Positions 1-8,574 of a DNA stretch of 11,375 nucleotides are shown piece by piece (the first letter of the stretch is position 1; each line of letters opens with the position of its first letter). The notes beneath the pieces were generated by a model, which saw only the letters and a list, made by a program, of their open reading frames with translations, made no database searches and had not been told where the DNA came from. Position numbers and translations under genes: made by a program. Origin of the DNA: Stramenopiles sp. TOSAG23-2 (taxonomy: Eukaryota > Sar); NCBI GenBank assembly GCA_900128395.1, contig LT649939.1:1-11375 (forward strand), written 5' to 3'.

Positions 1-695
1 ATTTTATTTATCTACCTATCGCAATATATTTTATTTTTTTTTTTTTTTTTCGTTTTGGGCTCTCTAAATTCGTATCGACTGTGTGCAACTTTTAAAAAAA
101 AGGCACTTGAAATATTACACCTGCTAGATCCCTAGTAATAGTAGTCCAGGTAGTGTGCACGTGTTTTGATGAATTATTACAATTTGTATTTTTAACATTT
201 TTTTATTAATAAATAATAGTGCCCAACCACCTTAACCTTGTGTTAGTATGAGCCTTGGGCTAGCCCAGCTAGCACTATATATAGCACTAATACTCTTCCT
301 TTTTGCGGATGCTGTGAGGTTCGTAAGAAAAAGAGGCAAGATCAAAATTGCGTGTTCTTATATTATTATTATTATCATAGCCTATATGATATAATCCACA
401 TGTATAATAATAATGTATATATAAGGAAAAGAAGGTTGTGGATGTGTTTGTTTTATTTAATATTTTTTTAAAATAAATATAAATGGTTTTGACTGTTGTA
501 ATATAAACGTATATAATATATAATATATTTTATTTATGTAAAAAAATATGTGTAAAATGTCTTTTTCATTTCTTCTTCTTTTACAACCAGACTTCTACAC
601 TATCTGACTAATTATAGATTTATCTCATCGCAAGTTCCTATGATGTTATACTATTTTTTTTATATTACATATCTCATAATTTTCATAATTTTCAC
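1..695. other. AT-rich intergenic region, no gene seen
   Basis: This stretch holds no convincing open frame. It is dominated by poly-T (around 36-50), ATT repeats (about 361-377) and TA-rich runs. It is the 3' side of the minus-strand saposin-like gene. TTTATT on the plus strand near 529-534 (AATAAA on the minus strand) could serve as a poly(A) signal about 160 bp past that gene's stop, but such words are common here by composition. A 20-bp element at 270-289 has an exact inverted partner on the other side of the saposin-like gene. No tRNA or rRNA was recognised. Confidence 0.6.
270..289 (+). repeat. 20-bp element, left arm of an inverted repeat around the saposin-like gene
   Basis: The sequence TAGCACTATATATAGCACTA is itself two TAGCACTA-like words around a TA core. 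Its exact reverse complement occurs at 1522-1541, so a pair of inverted 20-bp elements brackets the 696-1202 gene about 1.25 kb apart. No function is evident. The elements could be remnants of a small mobile element or shared regulatory words. Confidence 0.7.
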
Positions 696-1202
696 TTATC
701 GTCGTCCTGGCTTTTGATATTTAGGATCAAGTGGGCAGAATGGTTCACGATCATATAAATTTTGCATCCAACTACATACAGCATGGGCAGGGCATGGTTT
801 GACCCATTCCCATTGGTCATTTGCGCCTTTCCTTTGGCAACCATAATTAATCCAATATACTTGATTTTCTAACCACCACATCATACTAATTAATGCACTA
901 ACACAGGTTTGTTGATATGCTGGATCTTTAAGACCACGGCATAAAAATGGTTGGTGCATTTGTTTATTCTCAACTACGTATACACATACTTCGCAACCAC
1001 CTGCACCTTTAACACTAACACCTGAAGCGACTTCAAGGAATGATGAACCACTAATATGACTACGAAGACGAGGTGTCATCTGTTTGGCCCCGTACTTTTC
1101 GTATAACTCTTTAAAAGAAGGTTGTTGTTTATCGGCTAATCCGCAAACAACTGTCATTAAGAATAATAAAGCGATACTAGTAGTTGTTGAAACTCGCAAC
1201 AT
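696..1202 (-). CDS. secreted cysteine-rich saposin-like protein (168 aa)
   Basis: What is seen: a short single-exon frame whose first Met follows an in-frame stop five codons upstream (minus-strand TAA at 1215-1217). Residues 1-23 form a classic signal peptide, with a basic start, a hydrophobic core around SIALLFLMTVVCG and a small-residue region before ADKQQ. The mature part has eight cysteines (C70, C73, C88, C100, C122, C137, C143, C156). The block beginning CEVCVYVVENK has the CxxC spacing and amphipathic helix typical of saposin B-type domains. A Trp-rich middle (MMWWLENQVYWINYGC) and a PCPAHAVC motif follow. Family knowledge: saposin-like proteins are disulfide-stabilised helical proteins that bind or perturb lipids in lysosomes or outside the cell. 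Inference: this one is exported or lysosomal. It is transcribed divergently from the ASPH-like gene. Eight rather than six cysteines, and spacing that departs from the family, make the saposin call tentative; 'secreted Cys-rich protein' is secure. Confidence 0.8.
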   Translation of the reverse strand: MLRVSTTTSIALLFLMTVVCGLADKQQPSFKELYEKYGAKQMTPRLRSHISGSSFLEVASGVSVKGAGGCEVCVYVVENKQMHQPFLCRGLKDPAYQQTCVSALISMMWWLENQVYWINYGCQRKGANDQWEWVKPCPAHAVCSWMQNLYDREPFCPLDPKYQKPGRR

Positions 1203-1521
1203 ATTTTCTTTAGTTTATATTATTATTTTATTTTAAAATTTAAAACAGTACAATAATATTAATATATCTCTGTGTATATATTCTATATATGTATGTTCTA
1301 TATATATTTCTACACTTCTGTTTGTTATATATATTAAAATATACTGTCTTATAATACATTTTATTGTTATATTTAGTTAGTTAAAACAAATTTCTAATAC
1401 TATTTACTTGCTATTTGCTACAATGGCTGTAGCATTCGTCCCCCCCCTCCTTTTTTAAGAAAAAGTTTCTTTCAAACTCGATCGGTTTTTTATACTCGCT
1501 ATGCTACATCTGATAGGGATA

Positions 1522-1541
1522 TAGTGCTATATATAGTGCTA
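1522..1541 (-). repeat. 20-bp element, right arm of an inverted repeat around the saposin-like gene
   Basis: TAGTGCTATATATAGTGCTA is the exact reverse complement of 270-289. The sequence just to its right (TAGTGCTATGTCTAT) recurs with one change in the convergent spacer near 8385-8400 (TAGTGCTGTGTCTAT), so the word may belong to a family of short repeats in this genome. Confidence 0.7.
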
Positions 1542-2184
1542 TGTCTATGTTATTTTAAATTTATAAATTTTATACAAAATCTGAGATCCTCAGCTAATTA
1601 AAATACATGTTCCGTACTGTGACAATACCTGTGGCCAGTACCTTAATTAAGTAAAGCGGCGAGGCACTCGACTAATATGATCTACCTCTAAAAAAATTGA
1701 GAAGACGATTTAGATTGACTAATTTAAGGAAATGTGTACTTCTTGTTTTTTAAACTTCATCAATTCATCATCAAAATAAGGTTAATTGGAACTGGAAAAA
1801 AATTCAGATGAGAAAGAGTCGTGGTGATTATATTTACACATGTATAGATATATATGTAATATATACCATGGATTAGAACTTAACGCAATTATTATTCGAT
1901 TACAAAGTAATGTTTTGATATGATCTTATGTATAATGTTTTCACAGATGTGATCACAGATGTGTGTGTATTTTAATAAAATATACACATCACATGAGTGG
2001 TATTTGCACATTTGCACATTTCATTTTTAATATATGCGTTTGTTATACATAATAATACTATAATAGCTATAATACGTTTATACCTATGTATAATAACAGC
2101 AGTGCAGGCCTGATGTATCCAATGGTGTGTCCCTTCTGGAATTTCACTGTTGTTCTTTTTTTCTTTTTCACTCCTCTTGGTGCC

Positions 2185-2215
2185 CTTGCCCGGCTTGCTA
2201 AGGCTTGCCCGGCTT
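2185..2215 (+). repeat. short GC-rich direct repeat (12 bp, two copies)
   Basis: CTTGCCCGGCTT occurs at 2185-2196 and again at 2204-2215, a 19-bp period. It stands out as a local GC peak in a strongly AT-rich promoter region about 300 bp upstream of the ASPH-like gene. No role can be assigned. Confidence 0.6.
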
Positions 2216-2517
2216 CTTGCATGAATTGCAACTGCACAACTCTTCTTAATAAAAAATAATAAATTACTGTATCGATAATATATACGACGTATGTGTGTAT
2301 ATAGTATTTCCAAACAATTCATTTGTAAACCGCCTGCAACAATAAAAAATTGCTAAAGAAATTAGTCAGGTTTTTCATTTTAGCGGCATTTGGATTCACA
2401 TTTATATCTATCCAATTATATATATATGTAATATTGTTGAAATAAAAAAGGAGGTATTTATTGTACTATATTATCACTCCTAATTTTGTTTAGTAACTAT
2501 CGAATTATTTTTTTGAA

Positions 2518-5238
2518 ATGTTCAACTTTGCTACTGTGTTGATATTATTACTGCTTTCAATTTTTCCACAAGTAAACTCGTTTCTGTATTTAACCGTTCC
2601 AAATCCATTTACCGATACTGGCCGTGGATGCAGAGTCTATTATTTTGAAAATAATGAACAATTATCATTGCGAGAAGTTCCATGGGAATGTAGTGTAGTT
2701 TTCTATGAATCTCAATTTTGGAAACCGAATAATGTGTCGTTATTAGAACGGGCTATAAAGCGAGAGGAAATAGCTGAATTGTCTAATTTCATAACAATAT
2801 CGTGTGGTGATAGTCAATCTTTGCGTACGTTTGCGGTACATGAGAAGATGGAAGTGTGTTTGTTTGTAAATTCTGAAGGTAGCATTGATTTCGCATGGTC
2901 TGAAATATCTCCAAAAAATGAATATAATAGCAATTCGAAATCTCCTAAATCAACAATTCGCCGATATGGTGCAACAAAGTTATATTGGCCTGGTAGACGT
3001 TTAAGTCGGGATCCCAAGGGTTTGTTTCTTGCTGCAGGATTTGATGGTGATTCTTTGCATATTGTTGCTACAAGTCGATACAACAACCATATGATGCATG
3101 CTGAAGCATTTGTAGGTGATATATTAAATTCATTTTCAAAAAGAATAGATTATGATAATAATAATATGAAGAAGAATGATAATAATGAAAAAACGTTTTT
3201 TTTATTTCAACAAACCGTAAATAATGTGCCAAGATTGGCACCTGAAAATTATCGATCTTGGTTTACAGGGCCGGGTAGATACAAACATGTTCACGGTCTA
3301 AATAAACGACCTGGAACGCACTGTGTGCGTTCTGGGGTCGATCGTTTCATTGAATCTGACCAGAAACAAAAGTATCATGGGGAAAGCAATGAAGAAAAAG
3401 ATTTAGAAAAACCTAATGTAATTGATAAACAAGATGAGGATGAATCCCATCATAATGCTGACAATAATATTGACGTAGAGGAAGAATTTGAAGCATTTGG
3501 TATGCACAGTGGTGGATATGAACCAGATGTAGTCTCAAAAAATATTGAACTTGAAACAGTAGAATTAAATAAAGCTATGGAGCTGTTTAGGGGAAACAAT
3601 TTAAAAGAATCAAAGAAAATATACGAACGTATATTGAATTCCAGAAAATTCAATCGCGTTAATGCACATAATACACAAGCAGCAAGGTTTAATCTTGGAA
3701 GTGTTTTGTACCGTCTGCATTCATATGAGGAAGCAGTGGGTCGTTTTGATGATTTAATGCGAGATCATAAACATTTACTGCAAATGGAAAAAGATGAGCC
3801 ATCTGATCCACCAAATCAATTTGAGTATATGCAACTAGTATATAATTTACTTGGTGATATGTTATTTTATCGCTCACCAAATATTGCAAAGGGATTGGAT
3901 ATTTTATATTATGCTAAAGACAATGTACACAATGGTGATATAAAGATGATTAATCATATAAATGCAATTATTCAAAAATGGTCCATGTATTGGAAAGAAG
4001 TAGCTGATAAAAACGTTGATCATGTGATGGGATTAGCCAATGCTGGAACTTTGTTGTATGAAATTGGCCAGGTAAAAGAGGCTAAAACGTTATTGCAACG
4101 CGTCCAAACATTAAATCCAAAACACTCGTTTCCAAAGGCCTATTTCAATCTAGCGATGATTGAAATAAATGCGAAAAAATATACTAAAGCACGCAGATAT
4201 TTGTCCCGTTATACAAAATTGAAAAAGAAATCATATATCGGTTGGATATGGCGCGGTCGGGCGGTTAAATATGATGCAAAGAATGGTAAAGATTATGAAA
4301 CAAGCTTACGATTATTTGAACGTGCAAGAAAATTAGAGCCACAACGACACGAAGGATATGTAGAGGCTATACAAATATTACGAAGACATGGTGATAAATT
4401 AAATTCAGTGCAAAGCAAAAGCAACAATGATAATAAAAATAAGGAAACAAATGTAGTGAAAAAAAAGAAGACATGGAGTGAGGCAAAATTGCAAACAATG
4501 ATAAAGCAAGCTATAAAACATGGTGCTTTGCAACATTCAAAACAATACCCAATGCATTTTGTAAAAGGTTTACCAAGTAAACCATGGTATAGTCGAAACG
4601 ATTTGTTGGAGATGGGTGCATCTAGAATTGTACATATGTTGGAAACTAAGTTTCATGTAATACAAGATGAAGTGTTACAAGCATTTAAAAGTGGTAAATT
4701 AATTAATGAAGGCATCGATGACACGGAAGGCTTAACTACAGAAGGAAAATGGACAGAACTGAATTTATATCATATGGGGAGAAAATTTGAAAAAAATTGT
4801 AACATCTTGCCAGAAACAACTGCCGTATTAGAAAGAATGCCTGAAATTGTCAGTCAAGTGAAAGGCGCAACGAAAATATCAGTATTACAACCTGGTACGA
4901 AAATAAGAGAGCATAACGGTCCATCAAATACACGTATACGACTGCATTTAGGAATTCAAGTTCCGGATGGTGCAAGTATAACTGTCGGTGGAATAAAGAA
5001 GACGTGGAAAGAGGGAAAATTATTAGCATTTGATGATAGTTTCATACATTCTGTTGAACATAATGGCGATACTCCTAGAATCGCTCTAATAGCCGATATA
5101 TGGCATCCGTTAATGACAGAACATGATATTATTAGTTGTTTAGAAACAAATGAAGAATTGGAAAGATATTTGTATCGACAATCACTGTTTAGCAGTGAAA
5201 CTGGAGTTGAATTAGAGGAGGAAGTTGCTCTGTGGTGA
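2518..5238 (+). CDS. ASPH-like aspartyl/asparaginyl beta-hydroxylase with signal peptide and TPR repeats (906 aa)
   Basis: Role by family: an Fe(II)/2-oxoglutarate dioxygenase of the aspartyl/asparaginyl beta-hydroxylase group, which in animals hydroxylates Asp/Asn in EGF-like domains in the ER lumen. Seen: residues 1-22 are a hydrophobic signal peptide or anchor. Residues ~24-165 are an unrecognised N-terminal domain. A polar Asn/Asp/Glu-rich linker spans ~210-340. TPR-like helix pairs lie at ~344-421 and ~505-614. The catalytic domain is ~676-875. Its core matches the family: H799-x-G801 begins HNGPSNTRIRLHLG with R808 and H810, and 45 residues on FDDSFIHSVEH gives H844, then R854 in RIALIADIWHP. 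H799 and H844 fit the two iron ligands, with Gly where other 2OG oxygenases carry Asp/Glu. R854, R808 and H810 fit the 2-oxoglutarate contacts. An in-frame stop at 2494-2496 makes this Met the first. There is no C-terminal KDEL-type signal. Order (signal/anchor, TPR, hydroxylase) parallels animal ASPH. The hydroxylase call is firm; the substrate is unknown. Confidence 0.93.
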   Translation: MFNFATVLILLLLSIFPQVNSFLYLTVPNPFTDTGRGCRVYYFENNEQLSLREVPWECSVVFYESQFWKPNNVSLLERAIKREEIAELSNFITISCGDSQSLRTFAVHEKMEVCLFVNSEGSIDFAWSEISPKNEYNSNSKSPKSTIRRYGATKLYWPGRRLSRDPKGLFLAAGFDGDSLHIVATSRYNNHMMHAEAFVGDILNSFSKRIDYDNNNMKKNDNNEKTFFLFQQTVNNVPRLAPENYRSWFTGPGRYKHVHGLNKRPGTHCVRSGVDRFIESDQKQKYHGESNEEKDLEKPNVIDKQDEDESHHNADNNIDVEEEFEAFGMHSGGYEPDVVSKNIELETVELNKAMELFRGNNLKESKKIYERILNSRKFNRVNAHNTQAARFNLGSVLYRLHSYEEAVGRFDDLMRDHKHLLQMEKDEPSDPPNQFEYMQLVYNLLGDMLFYRSPNIAKGLDILYYAKDNVHNGDIKMINHINAIIQKWSMYWKEVADKNVDHVMGLANAGTLLYEIGQVKEAKTLLQRVQTLNPKHSFPKAYFNLAMIEINAKKYTKARRYLSRYTKLKKKSYIGWIWRGRAVKYDAKNGKDYETSLRLFERARKLEPQRHEGYVEAIQILRRHGDKLNSVQSKSNNDNKNKETNVVKKKKTWSEAKLQTMIKQAIKHGALQHSKQYPMHFVKGLPSKPWYSRNDLLEMGASRIVHMLETKFHVIQDEVLQAFKSGKLINEGIDDTEGLTTEGKWTELNLYHMGRKFEKNCNILPETTAVLERMPEIVSQVKGATKISVLQPGTKIREHNGPSNTRIRLHLGIQVPDGASITVGGIKKTWKEGKLLAFDDSFIHSVEHNGDTPRIALIADIWHPLMTEHDIISCLETNEELERYLYRQSLFSSETGVELEEEVALW

Positions 5239-5756
5239 ATCATACGACGTAAAACTGTTTGCAAGAATACTTTAACAAAATAATTATATATATATATATA
5301 TATGAAGAATTCGTAACCACCTGGTGTGGTAAAACATGTGTGTATATATAGAATATGTGCGTATAATATTTATTGATATGTGCATATCTAAAGACACAAT
5401 ATATAAAACTTATTTAAGTATTTTTAATATATTTTATGTACATATACTATATATATTCGAATTCCCCACACAATAGCCTGTTAGGGTAGGATGGGGGATT
5501 AGTATACGAAACATGTACGAACTGAGTTTTATGTTTTATGTAGCAATACTAGTACATAGTATACATTAATCTTCAGTTGGTTTTTTTTATCAGTTGCGGA
5601 AATTAGGTAACAATAAATACTGTACTAAAATATATAACTATTACCCTTCGCACTAGTAGAGACATAATATATTAAACCATTCTTAAAATTTCAGTAGGGG
5701 GTATTTAAAAAATTGAAATTAATCTTTTTGTTGTATTTCAACCCAACGAGATCATT
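5239..5756. other. spacer between the tandem ASPH-like and EF-hand genes
   Basis: About 520 bp hold the 3' end of the hydroxylase gene and the promoter of the EF-hand gene. It contains a (TA)n run at about 5284-5302 and a GC-richer patch near 5475-5497 (TTAGGGTAGGATGGGGG). The word GGGGGTATTTA at about 5697-5707 lies 50 nt before the EF-hand start; a near match, GGAGGTATTTA, lies 58 nt before the ASPH-like start. No coding frame or RNA gene was recognised. Confidence 0.6.
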
Positions 5757-7745
5757 ATGGGCAATGTAAACACAATTGATAAGCAACATGTTCATGATTT
5801 AGAAGAATTTACAAAATGGACGTTACAAAATGTCGAGGCAGCCTATGCCAAATTTGTGAAGGCCAAAGCTGATAAAGGTTTTACAGGTGATTTAGTTATG
5901 AGCAGGCGTGAATTCTGGGAAACCTTCACAGATTATGCTACCGTTGTAAATGGGGAGTTTCTATCTTTGCCTGTCGAAATGTATAATTTGTTTGATAACA
6001 AGGGTAAAGGTAAAGTTTATGCACTTGAAATATTTGTAGTATTAGGTATGCATTGTTGTAGTAATATAAGAAATAAACTACAGTTTTGCTTTCAATTGTT
6101 TGATTTCGATGGTAGTGGTACCATATCTCAAACTGAAATGGTTATGTTGTGTAGGTGTTTAAGCCGCGGTTTATTCGCAATCGGTGTTATCGATAACTTG
6201 CATGAATATCAACATTTAGAGAAAGTAGCAACAGAAACCTTTAATGAAGCAGATACAGATCATAACAACGAAGTGTCTGAAAGTGAATTTACACAATGGG
6301 CAATTAGTAGTTTACATACAAAATCCTTTGTTACCAAATTTAGTCGTCATCCAGAAGAACATCTGAACGAAGCAAAAGCAAAAGGCGATCATAAGGAAGG
6401 AGTTAAAATTCATGGGGAAAAACGATCGTTACATGGTGCAAAACCGAAGAAAATATATGATGAGTCCAGTTTGAAAAAAAGAGAGCATAAAATTAATAAA
6501 AATGCGGATCATATTTTAAAAATGAAAAGACGCAGAATGATAAATAAAGTTGCATCCAAACAAGTACTAAGAAGTTTAGTTGCCGAAACTGGTTTGAGGT
6601 TAAGCGAATTACGTGGTTTATCTTCTGAATTTGGTAAATTTGCATGGGATACAAAAGGGGTATTGAAGCATGATGATTTCTTGCGTGTCCTAAGCCACAA
6701 ATACCCAGAGTTAAAACAAAACCCTGAATTAACTGATCGTCTATTTATTGTGTTTGATGAAGATAAAAGTGGGTCAATCAGCTTTAAGGAATTTTGTTTA
6801 GGAGTAGGTAAATTACTTAATGGTACAGTAGAAGAAAAGTTAACATTGCTCTTTGATATGAATGATGCGGATGGAAATGGTCAAATGGATGTAAGTGAGA
6901 TACTAAATGCAATTAAAAATGCCGATGAGTCATTTAGAGCACAAGCCCAATTTGCAGCTCACGTTTTGCATTCTTTAGACTTAAATCATGATGGTGATGT
7001 ATCGCGTGTTGAATTTCAGAATGTTTTGAAAAATGATTTTACGTTAATGGAAGCATTTTCTCGTACAATGCCAAAGAAGATGGAAGATGCTTTATTAATG
7101 TTAACAATGGAAGAGCCAGGTAATAAATTAAACTTTAAAGGCTTAGTTGAATTTTGGGCACATCAAAAAACTGATCCAAAATGGCATCATCAAGAAGATC
7201 ATCGTCTTACCATACAACAATTTAGGGAAATAATGCGAAATGATCTCAATTGTGGTGAAAAAACGGTTACTTACTGTGAAAAGGTATTCAACAAATTAAA
7301 TACACGCGAAAGTGAAAATGAAACTGTTGAAATACGTGTTTTAATGAACGGTCTTTGTCACATTGTGCCTGCCAAAGATGGTGAAAAAGCTGGGTTTTAC
7401 TTTGATTTATATGATTACGATAATTCTGGACATATTGATCCAGGTGAACTATTAAAAATGATATTAGAAGCACATGAAGCATCTACACAAGATACAAAAA
7501 AATTAATTGAAATTGTGAGAACGATGGATGAAAGCAAAGATGGCACTTTAGATAAAACAGAATTTATTGAAGCGATCAAATCTAATCCAGAAATGTTAGA
7601 GTTATTTGGTAACATTTTTTCTGTGACTCATTCTACGTTTAATCCTAATGCAACTGCAGAGGTGCGTTCAACTGAAGCTGGTCCAAATTTAAAGCAAGTT
7701 AGAGCAGAATATGCTAAATTGACAAAAGGTATTAAAAAGATTTGA
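5757..7745 (+). CDS. multi-EF-hand calcium-binding protein with N-myristoylation signature (662 aa)
   Basis: Seen: seven loops with canonical EF-hand ligands at residues 116-127 (DFDGSGTISQTE), 166-177, 334-345 (DEDKSGSISFKE), 370-381 (DADGNGQMDVSE), 408-419, 553-564 and 591-602. The loop at 166 has Asn instead of Gly at position 6. A degenerate loop starts at 80 (DNKGKGKVYALE) and lacks proper acidic ligands. The N-terminus MGNVNT has Gly2 and Thr6, the usual N-myristoylation pattern, so membrane attachment is likely. A basic Lys/Arg/His linker (about 205-265, including KMKRRRM) separates the first EF-hand block from the rest. No kinase, protease or transmembrane segment is visible. Inference: a calcium sensor or buffer at a membrane, built from calcineurin-B/recoverin-like modules repeated two to three times, with partner unknown. 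The start is the first Met after an in-frame stop at 5706-5708. It lies downstream of, and in the same direction as, the ASPH-like gene but far enough to have its own promoter. Confidence 0.92.
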   Translation: MGNVNTIDKQHVHDLEEFTKWTLQNVEAAYAKFVKAKADKGFTGDLVMSRREFWETFTDYATVVNGEFLSLPVEMYNLFDNKGKGKVYALEIFVVLGMHCCSNIRNKLQFCFQLFDFDGSGTISQTEMVMLCRCLSRGLFAIGVIDNLHEYQHLEKVATETFNEADTDHNNEVSESEFTQWAISSLHTKSFVTKFSRHPEEHLNEAKAKGDHKEGVKIHGEKRSLHGAKPKKIYDESSLKKREHKINKNADHILKMKRRRMINKVASKQVLRSLVAETGLRLSELRGLSSEFGKFAWDTKGVLKHDDFLRVLSHKYPELKQNPELTDRLFIVFDEDKSGSISFKEFCLGVGKLLNGTVEEKLTLLFDMNDADGNGQMDVSEILNAIKNADESFRAQAQFAAHVLHSLDLNHDGDVSRVEFQNVLKNDFTLMEAFSRTMPKKMEDALLMLTMEEPGNKLNFKGLVEFWAHQKTDPKWHHQEDHRLTIQQFREIMRNDLNCGEKTVTYCEKVFNKLNTRESENETVEIRVLMNGLCHIVPAKDGEKAGFYFDLYDYDNSGHIDPGELLKMILEAHEASTQDTKKLIEIVRTMDESKDGTLDKTEFIEAIKSNPEMLELFGNIFSVTHSTFNPNATAEVRSTEAGPNLKQVRAEYAKLTKGIKKI

Positions 7746-7773
7746 GAAAAAACTGTAAAAAAAATAATTAAAA

Positions 7774-7826
7774 ATATATACTCGTACGAAGTTCGTATAT
7801 TTTATTTTTATATTACGAGTATATAT
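7774..7826 (+). repeat. nested inverted repeat just after the EF-hand stop codon
   Basis: ATATATACTCGTA at 7774-7786 pairs perfectly with TACGAGTATATAT at 7814-7826 (13 bp). Inside it, TACGAAGTTCGTA at 7785-7797 is a second palindrome of 6-bp arms around a G that overlaps the outer left arm, so two alternative folds are possible. It begins 28 nt after the stop, hence in the 3' UTR, and could affect 3'-end formation or RNA stability. This is inferred from position only. Confidence 0.65.
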
Positions 7827-7905
7827 CAGATATTCACATGTATTATCAACGATTCGTATATATATATAATAATATATGATATGAAACATCTAATGCACCT
7901 ATCAA

Positions 7906-8090
7906 CAAAAAAATAAAGAGATTTAAAATGATTAATATTGATACATCTGCTGTATGTTATGATATGATATGATAAGAAGTCGTATCATATCATACGTCAA
8001 AAAAATAAAGAGATTTAAAATGATTAATATTGATACATCTGCTGTATGTTATCATATATATGATAAGAAGTCGTATCATACGATTTATAA
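7906..8090 (+). repeat. 92-bp imperfect tandem duplication carrying hairpins and AATAAA
   Basis: The unit beginning CAAAAAAATAAAGAG starts at 7906 and again at 7998. The first ~55 bp are identical in both, ending in CTGTATGTTAT. The following part differs but keeps the core GATAAGAAGTCGTATCAT. In unit 1 this core is a perfect 12-bp stem (7963-7974 with 7983-7994) around an 8-nt loop. In unit 2 it is shorter, and an 18-bp perfect palindrome (TTATCATATATATGATAA, 8049-8066) overlaps it. Each unit also has AATAAA (7912-7917; 8004-8009), so it could be a duplicated poly(A)/3'-end region of the EF-hand gene, an inference from position. Confidence 0.8.
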
Positions 8091-8224
8091 AACAAGAAAA
8101 AGTATCAATACGCTTCTCGGTACGAAGTAATTATTATATATCCTTCATATTGGTAATTCTCTTTTCTGAGAATATTAATACCCTAGTTTGAGATATGATA
8201 GATATTATTGTCTCAATTATCTTG

Positions 8225-8259
8225 TATTCTTTTGAAGAGTAGGAATTATCAAATGAGTA
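8225..8259 (+). repeat. 35-bp dispersed direct repeat, copy 1
   Basis: The 35 bp beginning TATTCTTTTGAAGAGTAGGA are repeated exactly at 8575-8609, 350 bp downstream, while the sequences between and around are unrelated. No open frame or known motif is inside. Confidence 0.8.
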
Positions 8260-8574
8260 GCAAATAATTTTAGCCGTACCAGGTTTTAGACCTTCATCTT
8301 TCTTAGAATTAGGGTTAGAGAGAAACAGTAGTGTTGGGTACTAATAAGTATAATTTATGATTAATATACCTATATAAATGTATTTAGTGCTGTGTCTATA
8401 TAAACCTCGATTTCTTAAGAATCATCAAGTTGGAAATTATTGATACAAACGTTGAATAACATACAAAACAAAAACACTCTACCCAATCAATTTATTATTT
8501 GTCATATGGGATGTAAAAATCATATTCTGCACGAGCCTGCACGTAAGGGACATGTATTAGGTGGTGTATATACA

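Larger units (their letters stand above)
1203..2517. other. divergent intergenic region between saposin-like and ASPH-like genes
   Basis: About 1.3 kb lies between two divergent starts and should hold both promoters. It is very AT-rich, with two exceptions: a C8 run at 1440-1447, and a GC-richer island at 2185-2215 carrying a direct repeat. The word ATTGTACT lies about 50 nt upstream of both start codons and points toward each gene (1248-1255 minus strand; 2460-2467 plus strand). A minus-strand open frame at 1972-2322 has unbiased, AT-driven composition and is not convincing. No RNA gene was recognised. Confidence 0.6.

Noticed and set aside
1972-2322. Minus-strand 116-codon open frame
   Set aside because: Its composition follows the local AT-rich DNA, it reads through the GC-rich short repeat, it has no recognisable domain, and it lies in the shared upstream region of two clear genes.
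5455-5475. tRNA T-loop-like TTCGAATTCC
   Set aside because: No 5-bp T-stem, anticodon arm or acceptor pairing can be made around it.
7785-7797. Resemblance of TACGAAGTTCGTA and CTTCGTATA words to lox-type recombination sites
   Set aside because: There is no 13-8-13 arrangement and no recombinase in the window; the words recur because the spacer is built from related short repeats.
8309-8318. Telomere-like TTAGGGTTAG
   Set aside because: There is less than two repeat units, with no array or chromosome-end context; likewise TTAGGGTAGG near 5478.
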